The position numbers were made by a program, and so were the translations under genes. Positions 34,176 through 41,927 of a DNA stretch of 64,000 nt are shown in pieces. The notes beneath the pieces are model-generated. The model saw nothing but the letters and a program-made list of their open reading frames with translations, searched no databases and had not been told where the DNA came from. The DNA is taken from NCBI GenBank assembly GCA_004557825.1, contig SFFL01000007.1:29528-93527 (forward strand), in the 5' to 3' direction. Source of the DNA: Bacteroidales bacterium. GTDB lineage: Bacteria > Bacteroidota > Bacteroidia > Bacteroidales > Muribaculaceae. Numbering within the stretch: position 1 is the stretch's first letter; every line of letters starts with the position of its first letter.

Positions 34176-35657
34176 ATGACAAACAGAATTTTCATACACA
34201 CGATTGCGCTGGCCGCGCTGCTGCTCCCCGTGAGTGGGGCGGCACGCGAGCTGTCGCTTACACTCGACGATGCCATAGCTATGGCGCGTGTGAAGAGTGT
34301 GGACGCAGCCGTGGCGCTCGACGAGCTGAAAACCGCCTACTGGCAGTGGCGCAGCTATCGTGCCGAGCGCCTGCCGGAGATTACTCTTTCGGCCACGCTC
34401 CCTTCCTACAACGACCGCTACACATCGTATATGAACGAGGCCGGAGAGTACAGCTTTGTGCGCACCCACAATCTTGATGCGCAGGCCGAACTGTCAATCA
34501 ACCAGAACATCCCTCTCACCGGCGGCAGTGTGAGCCTGAGCACCTCGCTCGACTATATGCGGCAGTTTGAGGATGGCGGGTCGAACCGCTTCCTCACTAT
34601 ACCTGTGGCGCTGACTTTGCAGCAGCCGATTTTCGGCGTGAACAGCTTTAAATGGGACAGTCGCATAGAGCCTGTGCGCTTTCAGGAAGCAAAAGCCGCG
34701 TTTCTGAGCGCTACGGAGGATATGGCCCAGACCACTGTAAACTACTTTTTCACTCTTGTGATGAGCTATGAGAATGTGGCTATCGCCAGTCAGAACCTCG
34801 ATAACGCCAACAAACTCTATGCCGTGGCCGTGGAGAAGCGCAAAATGGGAAGCATCAGCGAGAACGACCTGAGGCAGATGGAACTGAATGTGCTCGATGC
34901 CCGGTCGGATCTTACCGAATGTCGGAGTACACTCAAAAGCGATATGTTTGCTCTGAGATCGTACCTGGATTTGGGCGAGGATGTGGAGATTGTGCCGGTG
35001 GTGCCTGAAAGCGTGCCTGTGGCGCAGATTACCTACAGCGATGCCCTCGAACGTGCGTTGGCCAACAATAAGTTCGCGAAAAATATTATCCGCCGTCAGC
35101 TTGAGGCAGACTATGAGGTGGCGAAAGCCAAAGGTGATTTGCGCCAGATAAAACTGTATGCTCAAGCAGGATTTACCGGCACCGACCACCGGCTTGGCGA
35201 TGCTTACAGCCGGTTACGCGGCAACCAGCTGATTGAGGTAGGGCTGTCGATTCCACTTGTCGATTGGGGCAAGCGACGCGGCAAGGTGAAGGTGGCCGAG
35301 AGCAACCGACGGGTTACGGAGAGCCGCCTGCGGCAGGAGTCGCTCGACTTCAATCAGGAACTGTTCGTTCTGGTCGAGCGTTTCGGCAATCAGCAGGAAC
35401 AGCTCCGGATTGCCGAGCGCGCAAATGAAATAGCCGGTCAGCGGTATACTACCAATTTCGAGACCTTTATGATCGGTAAAATATCTACGCTCGACCTGAA
35501 CGACTCGCAGACCAAAAAGGATGAGAGCAAGCGCCGGTATATCAATGAATTGTATAAGTATTGGAATTATTGGTACCGCCTGCGGTCGCTGACGCTTTAT
35601 GATTATGAGCATCACGATAATATCAATGCCGATATTGATAAAATTTGTCGGATGTAG
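34176..35657 (+). CDS. TolC-family outer membrane channel
   Basis: A 493-residue outer-membrane factor with a signal peptide ending near SGAARE. Two repeats each hold long helices; NFETFMIGKISTLDLNDSQ near the C-terminus is typical of the second hairpin of TolC homologues in this phylum. It completes a tripartite ABC pump with the four genes before it. The C-terminus ends 35 bases before the response regulator gene. Confidence 0.88.
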   Translation: MTNRIFIHTIALAALLLPVSGAARELSLTLDDAIAMARVKSVDAAVALDELKTAYWQWRSYRAERLPEITLSATLPSYNDRYTSYMNEAGEYSFVRTHNLDAQAELSINQNIPLTGGSVSLSTSLDYMRQFEDGGSNRFLTIPVALTLQQPIFGVNSFKWDSRIEPVRFQEAKAAFLSATEDMAQTTVNYFFTLVMSYENVAIASQNLDNANKLYAVAVEKRKMGSISENDLRQMELNVLDARSDLTECRSTLKSDMFALRSYLDLGEDVEIVPVVPESVPVAQITYSDALERALANNKFAKNIIRRQLEADYEVAKAKGDLRQIKLYAQAGFTGTDHRLGDAYSRLRGNQLIEVGLSIPLVDWGKRRGKVKVAESNRRVTESRLRQESLDFNQELFVLVERFGNQQEQLRIAERANEIAGQRYTTNFETFMIGKISTLDLNDSQTKKDESKRRYINELYKYWNYWYRLRSLTLYDYEHHDNINADIDKICRM

Positions 35658-35692
35658 GGGGAGTTTTTATGGAAACAATGTAACTTTGTGCT

Positions 35693-36226
35693 ATGATTCT
35701 GATTGTAGATGATGATAATGCAGTAAGAATGTCGGTGTCGCTGGCTTTGAATCGCGCCGGCTTTGAGCCGTGGGCTGTCGGCAATGAGGATGATGCGCTT
35801 GCAGCTGTGCGCGATGAGCGTGTGGAGCTGGTGATTCTTGATATGAATCTGACGCTTTCCACCACTGGGCGCCAGGGTGTGGAAATCCTGCGCAAGATAC
35901 GTGTGCTGCGGCCTGAGATGCCGGTGATAATGATTACTGCCTGGGGCACGATTCCGCAGGCTGTGGAGACGATGACTTACGGGGCGGTCGATTATATTAC
36001 CAAGCCGTGGAGCAATACCGACCTTATAGCACGGATTAAGAAGGCTTTGGCGCGGAGCAAGGAGCGCAACGAAGCCGAAGAACACACTGAAACGCTCGAT
36101 GAGATGGAGAGCGAGGCCATCCGGGATGCTTTGCGCCGTTGCGGCGGCAATATGTCGGAGGCTGCAAAGCTGTTAGGAATCACCCGTCAGTCGCTTTACC
36201 GGCGTATTGAAAAGTACAAATTATGA
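35693..36226 (+). CDS. Short NtrC-like response regulator (receiver plus Fis-type HTH)
   Basis: A 177-residue regulator. Residues 1-120 are a receiver domain with the acidic pair DDD at 6-8, phospho-acceptor Asp50 (VILDMN), Thr82 and Lys104. After a charged linker, about 132-177 is a Fis-like helix-turn-helix (SEAAKLLGITRQSLYRRIEK), the DNA-binding end of NtrC proteins. The sigma-54-contacting AAA+ domain that normally sits between them is absent, so it should act as an ordinary transcription factor. Its stop overlaps the kinase start by four bases. TAACTTTG at 35681-35688 lies only five bases before the ATG. Confidence 0.9.
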   Translation: MILIVDDDNAVRMSVSLALNRAGFEPWAVGNEDDALAAVRDERVELVILDMNLTLSTTGRQGVEILRKIRVLRPEMPVIMITAWGTIPQAVETMTYGAVDYITKPWSNTDLIARIKKALARSKERNEAEEHTETLDEMESEAIRDALRRCGGNMSEAAKLLGITRQSLYRRIEKYKL

Positions 36227-37503
36227 GATACCATATTTACATCATACTGATGGTTGTGCTGGCGGTAGCCGTTATGGCTTGTGCTGTCGGCAATGCCGGA
36301 ACGGCCTGGATCATAGGGCTGTGCGTGGCTATGGTGCTGGTGACAGCTCTTTTGGCGCGTGCCGTGTTTACCCCGCTCAAAGCCGTGCAAAACGGTATGT
36401 ACCTGTTGCGTGAGCAGGATTTTGCCAGCCGGTTGCGGGCTACAGGTCAGGCCGACGCCGATAAGATTGTGGAGCTATACAATACGCTGATAGATTCGAT
36501 GCGTGCCGAACGCCTCAAGACGTTAGAGCAGGATCGCTTCCTTAGCCTAGTTGTGGATGCCTCGCCGCTGGGCATAGCTATCTGCAATTATGATGGAGAA
36601 ATTGTGCAGACCAATCCTGCCTGGGATAAAATGCAGTCGGCAGAACTTACCAAAGCTATCGACGCGGTGGCCGATGGAGAAACTGCTACGGTGCGTGTGG
36701 CCGACTCGCTGATTGTGCGCATATCTCGGCTGTGGTTTATGGATAAGGGATTTCGCCGGCGTTTCATACTGGTAGAAAAACTCACCGAAGAGATTGCGGC
36801 TGCGGAGAAGCAGATGTTCAACACCATTGTGCGCACCATTGGCCATGAGGTGAACAACAGCCTCGGGAGTGTGATGTCGGTGCTGGAAAGTCTGGCCGAA
36901 ATGCACTCCGACGATGCGCTTACGTCGGGCGCAATCGCCGGTTGCGGCACAAGTTGTGCCAATCTGGTGGAGTTTGTGCGCGGTTATGCCGATATAGTCA
37001 AGCTCCCGGCACCGGTTATGGAGCAGGTCAATCTCGGCGATTGGATTATGCGCCTGAAGCCCACCTTGCAGGCTCTTGCTGCGAGCTACGGCGTAGAGTT
37101 GAATTACAATCTCGGAGAAGGGGAGCGGCGCATCGCCATCGACCCTATGCTGATGGAGCGTGTGCTGATAAATGTGGTGAAAAATGCAGCTGAAAGTATA
37201 GCTGCCCGACTGGCCGAAACGTCGGGAACTTTGGAAGCGCAGGGAGTGATTACAGTGTCACTGACCGACGAAAAGCAAGCGGGAATGGAACGCTGTTGCC
37301 GGCTTTCTGTCACCGACAATGGCAAGGGAATTTCACCGGAGGTATCGCAGAAACTGTTTACGCCTTTCTTCTCGACAAAGCATCCCGACCGCGGACTTGG
37401 TCTGATGCTTGTGACGGATATTCTGAGGGCGCATCAGGCAAAGTTCTCGCTGACAACCTCGGCAGAAACGGGGCTGACGACATTCTCCTTCACATTGCGT
37501 TGA
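36223..37503 (+). CDS. Sensor histidine kinase (NtrY-like)
   Basis: A 426-residue membrane kinase with two adjacent transmembrane helices (about 5-22 and 27-48) and almost no periplasmic part, so it may sense the membrane or a cytoplasmic cue. A HAMP-like segment (about 50-100) and a PAS-like domain (about 105-190) follow. The phospho-acceptor is His208 in IGHEVNNSLGSV; the N-box is NVVKNAAES, G1 is VTDNGKGIS, and G2 is DRGLGLMLV. The EVNN after the His is the pattern of the NtrB/NtrY group, in line with its NtrC-like partner. It is last in the pump operon. Confidence 0.92.
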   Translation: MRYHIYIILMVVLAVAVMACAVGNAGTAWIIGLCVAMVLVTALLARAVFTPLKAVQNGMYLLREQDFASRLRATGQADADKIVELYNTLIDSMRAERLKTLEQDRFLSLVVDASPLGIAICNYDGEIVQTNPAWDKMQSAELTKAIDAVADGETATVRVADSLIVRISRLWFMDKGFRRRFILVEKLTEEIAAAEKQMFNTIVRTIGHEVNNSLGSVMSVLESLAEMHSDDALTSGAIAGCGTSCANLVEFVRGYADIVKLPAPVMEQVNLGDWIMRLKPTLQALAASYGVELNYNLGEGERRIAIDPMLMERVLINVVKNAAESIAARLAETSGTLEAQGVITVSLTDEKQAGMERCCRLSVTDNGKGISPEVSQKLFTPFFSTKHPDRGLGLMLVTDILRAHQAKFSLTTSAETGLTTFSFTLR

Positions 37504-37554
37504 GGGGAAGGGCGGCGCAGTAGGGAAGAGTGGAAGTTGTAGAAGCAGGAGCTG

Positions 37555-38460
37555 TTATGCTTCCCCGGCTAAGGAGCGGGCGTGATAATGCCGGTAGAGG
37601 AGGAAGATGCCGAGGGCGGTGAGCAGCACGCTGAGAATCAGATAGGCAATCTGAGCAGGTGAACTGAGGTCGGAGCCGATGGTGCTAAGATTGGAGGCTG
37701 TAGAAGCCTGCGCTTCGGAAGCGTAATACTCAGAGATAACTACCAGCGAATTATTGGTGATGTGCAGAATCACAGGCAACCAGAGCGAGCCGCTCCAAAC
37801 CAGCAGGTAGCCGAAGAAGGCGCCAAGTAGCATTCTCGGCACGAAGCCGAACATCTGCAGGTGGAAAAGGCTGAAGATAATGGCGCAGCTCCAGACCACT
37901 GCGTGGTGGTTGAGCCGGGTCATACCCATAATGCGCTGCAGTGCGCCTCGGAAAAAGAGTTCTTCGCTGAATCCGGCAAGCACTCCCACAATCAGTACCG
38001 ATACAATCAGTCCGGGCACGGAGGAACCTTTGATAAGCATATCGGACGTGGCCTGAGCCGCTTCTTCGAGTTGGCGGAAATATGTCTCTATCGCGGCCAT
38101 CGACTCGGGCAGATGCCAGCTTTTATTCCATTCCACAATCCAGTTGATAGCCGGAACGGCCACGAGAAGCACGATAACTGCCAGCACGGTGCCGGTCAAT
38201 CCGGGGCCACGGTCTATGGCCAGCAGACGTGCCGGCAACTTGGTTACAATCATCGCGGTGGCAATGGCCGGGATGATGAAAATCAGCAGGTCCTGGATAA
38301 CGGTGGCTATGCGTATGGCGGCCACGGGGTTGGAGATGCGGCCCATTACTGCGGGCAGAATCAGCCCGGCCAGAACGAGGCAGAAAAAGAAGATGCAGAT
38401 AAGCAGCCCGAGAGCAGTGCCTGGGCGTGTCAGTCGGTATTTGTTTATGTCGTATGTCAT
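37555..38460 (-). CDS. CPBP-family intramembrane metalloprotease
   Basis: A 301-residue polytopic membrane protein with about eight hydrophobic segments. The three motifs of the CAAX-protease/bacteriocin-processing family are present in order: EELFFRGALQR, FSLFHLQ, and HITNNS, supplying two Glu, two His and an Asn for zinc-dependent cleavage. The biological substrate is unknown; relatives process prenylated proteins or give self-protection against peptides. It lies 25 bases after trmN and is probably co-transcribed with it. Confidence 0.88.
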   Translation of the reverse strand: MTYDINKYRLTRPGTALGLLICIFFFCLVLAGLILPAVMGRISNPVAAIRIATVIQDLLIFIIPAIATAMIVTKLPARLLAIDRGPGLTGTVLAVIVLLVAVPAINWIVEWNKSWHLPESMAAIETYFRQLEEAAQATSDMLIKGSSVPGLIVSVLIVGVLAGFSEELFFRGALQRIMGMTRLNHHAVVWSCAIIFSLFHLQMFGFVPRMLLGAFFGYLLVWSGSLWLPVILHITNNSLVVISEYYASEAQASTASNLSTIGSDLSSPAQIAYLILSVLLTALGIFLLYRHYHARSLAGEA

Positions 38461-38485
38461 ATTAGTTAATATGGAAGTAATCTAA

Positions 38486-39301
38486 TCAGAAATGAAGATA
38501 AAAATCTTTTACAAGGGAAGTGTATTCGGGGGAGAAACCGCCATCGGGTGTGTGAATCGACAGTGCGCTTCGCCGGATGGCAGAGGAGGAGAGCAATGAC
38601 AGGTCAACCATAATTCTCCGCGGAGGTTTTCGCGGCACGGTAGATACGGCGCAAATCTCGTTGACCGAGAGCCGGAGCATTGTGGACTCGAAGATGATGT
38701 CGTTTTCACATTCGGCAGGCATTATCAGGTAAATATGTCCGGCGGGCGCGAGCAATTCCGTGGCCTTCGACAGCAGGGCACGGAGGGAGAGCGAGGAATC
38801 GTGGCGCGCCATCCTGCGGGCATCTTCGCCGGGAAGTGCGCCGCAGCCTTCTGTAAAGAATGGAGGATTGCTCACGATGATATCGAATCCATTTGCGCCT
38901 TGTGGGAATATATGGCTGGTGAAATCGGCATTGATTGCCGACAGCCGGTCGGCCCAGGGGGAATTGGCGCAATTTCCGGCAGCTTCGACCGCCGCATCCG
39001 GGTCAATCTCAATGCCGTAGATCTGCGCCGAAGGAAACCTCTGCGCCATCATCAGGGCAATTACCCCGGTGCCACAGCCTACATCAAGTATTTTCGGAGT
39101 ATTTCCGCTGTTAGAATCGGGATGGGCATCGCTACATGGTGCATCGCCGCAGGGTGCATCGCTTTCTTTTCCCGAGGTAAAGTCCCGGCCTGCCCAGGCG
39201 CCGAGAAGCACAGCATCGGTGCCAACCTTCATAGCGCTTCGGGCATTGCATACATCGAATTGCCTGAAGTGGAAAACGGTTTGTCGGGAGGGATTTCTCA
39301 T
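38486..39301 (-). CDS. trmN: tRNA1(Val) A37 N6-methyltransferase (TrmN/YfiC)
   Basis: A 271-residue SAM-dependent methyltransferase. The N-terminus FRFxQFDV-type motif (HFRQFDVCNARSAMKVGTDA) and VGTDAVLLGAW are hallmarks of TrmN6/YfiC. SAM-binding motif I is ILDVGCGTGVIAL, and the catalytic motif is NPPFF. Between them, at about residues 44-64, is a Cys/Asp/Pro/Ser-rich insert (DAPCGDAPCSDAHPDSNSG) that looks like an expanded repeat and lengthens the protein past the usual 235-245 residues. It is divergent from engB. Confidence 0.85.
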   Translation of the reverse strand: MRNPSRQTVFHFRQFDVCNARSAMKVGTDAVLLGAWAGRDFTSGKESDAPCGDAPCSDAHPDSNSGNTPKILDVGCGTGVIALMMAQRFPSAQIYGIEIDPDAAVEAAGNCANSPWADRLSAINADFTSHIFPQGANGFDIIVSNPPFFTEGCGALPGEDARRMARHDSSLSLRALLSKATELLAPAGHIYLIMPAECENDIIFESTMLRLSVNEICAVSTVPRKPPRRIMVDLSLLSSSAIRRSALSIHTPDGGFSPEYTSLVKDFYLHF

Positions 39302-39352
39302 TCAGTGGGAAAGGAGGATTCGCAGTGCAAAGTTAGTCAAAATCGGCAGAAA

Positions 39353-39384
39353 TTTGTTTATAAGATGTAGAATAGTTAAATTTG
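39353..39384 (+). promoter_or_regulatory. Promoter of engB
   Basis: TTTG at 39353-39356, a 20-base spacer and TAAATTTG at 39377-39384. The leader to the ATG at 39402 would be about 12 bases. Confidence 0.6.
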
Positions 39385-39401
39385 AAGAAAATTTTGAAGC
39401 A

Positions 39402-40013
39402 ATGATCGTAAATTCCGCAAGATTTGTTGTAAGTAATTCATCGGTACAGAAATGTCCGCAGGAGATGCGGCATGAGTTTGCATTTATCGGCCGCTCGAAT
39501 GTGGGCAAGTCGTCGCTGATCAATATGCTCACCAACAACAAGGGGCTTGCCATGACCTCCTCGACTCCCGGCAAGACGTTGCTGATCAATCATTTCCTGG
39601 TAAATGATGAGTGGTATCTGGTGGACCTTCCCGGATATGGCTATGCCCGGCGCAGCAAAGAGGGGAGGGCTGAAATCGCGCGGATTATCCGCGAATATAT
39701 CCTGCAGCGGCAGCAGATGACCTGCCTGTTCCTGCTAATCGACGGCCGACATATGCCGCAGAAAATCGACCTGGAGTTTATGCGCTTTTTAGGCGAGAAC
39801 GGAGTGCCCTTCTGCATTGTGTTCACAAAGCTCGATAAACTCACCTCCTCGGCTGCCAAAAAGGTTACCGGAGATTATTGCGCACAGCTGCTTGAAGAAT
39901 GGGAGGAATTGCCGCCGATATTCAAGAGCAGTTCGGTTGACCGCCGCGGACGCTCTGAAATCCTCAACTACATCGACCAGCTCCTCAAGCTCCCCCTCTG
40001 CGCCCCCGAGTAA
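39402..40013 (+). CDS. engB: Ribosome biogenesis GTP-binding protein EngB (YihA/YsxC)
   Basis: A 203-residue GTPase needed for assembly of the large ribosomal subunit. G1 is GRSNVGKSS, the G2 region is STPGKT, G3 is DLPGYGYA, and G4 is TKLDK; all match EngB. The start at 39402 is the normal family start and fits the promoter; the open frame extends much further upstream, but that part overlaps the divergent trmN and lacks family similarity. The LtaS-like gene follows at 37 bases and may be co-transcribed. Confidence 0.93.
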   Translation: MIVNSARFVVSNSSVQKCPQEMRHEFAFIGRSNVGKSSLINMLTNNKGLAMTSSTPGKTLLINHFLVNDEWYLVDLPGYGYARRSKEGRAEIARIIREYILQRQQMTCLFLLIDGRHMPQKIDLEFMRFLGENGVPFCIVFTKLDKLTSSAAKKVTGDYCAQLLEEWEELPPIFKSSSVDRRGRSEILNYIDQLLKLPLCAPE

Positions 40014-40049
40014 AATACGGTGGTAAATTTTGCTATCACAGTTTCCATA

Positions 40050-41885
40050 ATGGGAAAAATCACGAACATTTTCGGCGGACTGAAGGACCGCAGATTTATC
40101 ATAGCATTTGGCGGATGCTTTGCCACGATACTGGCTTTCGATGTGCTCTGGAGCCTGACGACCACATTTCGCGGTATGAGTTTCGCCGGCACATATATTT
40201 ATGGCGTTTTGCTGGCGCTGCTGCTGGCGGCTCCGTCGGTATGGATGCGCCGCAGTTGGCTTCAGACGGTAGTGCTTCTGCTGGTCGACGGACTGGCAAT
40301 TGCCAATCTGATGTATTGCCGCACATATTTCAGCTCCATTCCTCCGGCCAGTTATCTTCTTGCCGGCAATGTGATGGAATTTGGCGATGCCATATTGCAG
40401 TCGTTGCGCTGGAGCGATGTGTTGTTCCCGGTTATAACGATTGTTACTATTATCGGTCTATATTTTACTGGACGGAGAGATGCCGGATGCGGAGTGCCGG
40501 AGAAGGCGCGGAGCCGGGGATATCTGGCTGCGCTTGGCGTTATGGCGGTTGCTGCCGGAGTATACGGTCTTTGCGTAGGTTCGCCGCTGCGACATATCGA
40601 ATGGCTCAAAAATGAGTGTTATTATCGCACAACGCCTCCGGTGATATATACTTTGCCCGGAGCATTTGTGGCTGATCTGATGCAGAGCAGTGTCACCGTT
40701 TCGGAGGCTGAGAAGCAGGAGGCACTTCGAGTGCTGGGTGAGTCGGTGGAAATGCGGAGAAATGGTGGGGTAGAGGTGTATGCCGACAGCTCGTCAGTGC
40801 CACGTAATATTGTGATGATCATTGTAGAGTCGCTTGAAGCGTGGCCAATCGGAGCAAAGGTTGAGGGGCACGAAATTACACCTTGTCTGAATCGGTTAGT
40901 TGCCGACACCGCCCGCACCTTCTTTGCCCGGCGTGTACTTTCACAGGTGGGACCGGGACGCAGCATCGACGGCCAGTTGCTGATGACGGCCGGGCTGATG
41001 CCCATACCCGAGTATGTCTATTCGATGCGTTTCCCTGACAATAATTACCCACATCTGGGCAAGATGATGAAGCAGCAGCGCGGCACCCGCAATTATTTCC
41101 TTTCGGGCGACCGCCCCACCACCTGGAATCAGGGGGTGATGGTAATGAATTTCGGGTTTGATGTGACGCATTTCCGCGACGACTGGGACTGCTCGGAATC
41201 GTTTACGCATCCCACCAATCCCTCCGACGGCTCGTTTGCAACCCAGGTAATCGACAGAATGCGCAGCGGCGAGATATGGCCGGAGGGAGAAAGTGCGTTT
41301 CTTGAAATCCTCACATACTCCTCACACGCTCCGTTCACGATACCCGAGGAATTCCGTCGGCTGAACCTGAAGGAGCAATATCCAGCACCCTTGGGCGACT
41401 ATATAATGTCGATCAACTACACCGACGCTACCGTGGGGCGGTTGGTGGATTATATTATGAGCCGCCCCGATGCTGAACGAACGATGATTGTGATAGCCGG
41501 CGACCACGAGGGAATCTCGGGGTGGAGGCGCGACTTGCGCAATGACGCCCGTTTTGCCGGACTGGTCGACGATGAAGGCTACGTGCCTCTGATTGTGGTG
41601 AACGCGCCGCAACCTGGACGCCGCGACGTGGTTATGGGGCAGACCGATGTATATCCGACACTGATAGATATGGCAGGACTGCAGCCATCGGCTGACTCGC
41701 TCGACAGCCGTGCATTCCCCGGGCTGGGCATATCGGCGCTGAACACACTCTCGCCGAAGTATGCTCTTGACCCCTCCGGACGCATTGTCGGCGATACCGT
41801 CGGGATCAATCCGCAGGTGCTGGAGCACATAAAGAAAGCCCCGCGCGCCTCCTCCGCCATCATCCGCGCCAACCTCCTCCGCTAA
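40050..41885 (+). CDS. LTA-synthase-like membrane sulfatase/phosphotransferase
   Basis: About 611 residues: five N-terminal transmembrane segments (about residues 12-180), then a periplasmic alkaline-phosphatase-superfamily domain. The domain opens with NIVMIIVESLEAWPIG, the metal-binding Glu. The likely nucleophile is the Ser in GPGRSIDGQ, in place of the Thr of classic LtaS. A second metal site is in IAGDHEGISGW. Such enzymes move glycerol-phosphate or phosphoethanolamine-like groups; Gram-negative members probably decorate glycans or lipids. The ATG at 40050 is preferred; a GTG at 40020 is an alternative. Its end faces the PUL's last gene. Confidence 0.82.
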   Translation: MGKITNIFGGLKDRRFIIAFGGCFATILAFDVLWSLTTTFRGMSFAGTYIYGVLLALLLAAPSVWMRRSWLQTVVLLLVDGLAIANLMYCRTYFSSIPPASYLLAGNVMEFGDAILQSLRWSDVLFPVITIVTIIGLYFTGRRDAGCGVPEKARSRGYLAALGVMAVAAGVYGLCVGSPLRHIEWLKNECYYRTTPPVIYTLPGAFVADLMQSSVTVSEAEKQEALRVLGESVEMRRNGGVEVYADSSSVPRNIVMIIVESLEAWPIGAKVEGHEITPCLNRLVADTARTFFARRVLSQVGPGRSIDGQLLMTAGLMPIPEYVYSMRFPDNNYPHLGKMMKQQRGTRNYFLSGDRPTTWNQGVMVMNFGFDVTHFRDDWDCSESFTHPTNPSDGSFATQVIDRMRSGEIWPEGESAFLEILTYSSHAPFTIPEEFRRLNLKEQYPAPLGDYIMSINYTDATVGRLVDYIMSRPDAERTMIVIAGDHEGISGWRRDLRNDARFAGLVDDEGYVPLIVVNAPQPGRRDVVMGQTDVYPTLIDMAGLQPSADSLDSRAFPGLGISALNTLSPKYALDPSGRIVGDTVGINPQVLEHIKKAPRASSAIIRANLLR

Positions 41886-41927
41886 TAAGAGGCGCGACGC
41901 TACCGGGGAGGCAGCGCCGCGTGGGGA

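Noticed and set aside
39069..39401. Upstream extension of engB by 111 residues
   Set aside because: It overlaps the divergent trmN, precedes the engB promoter and has no similarity to the family.
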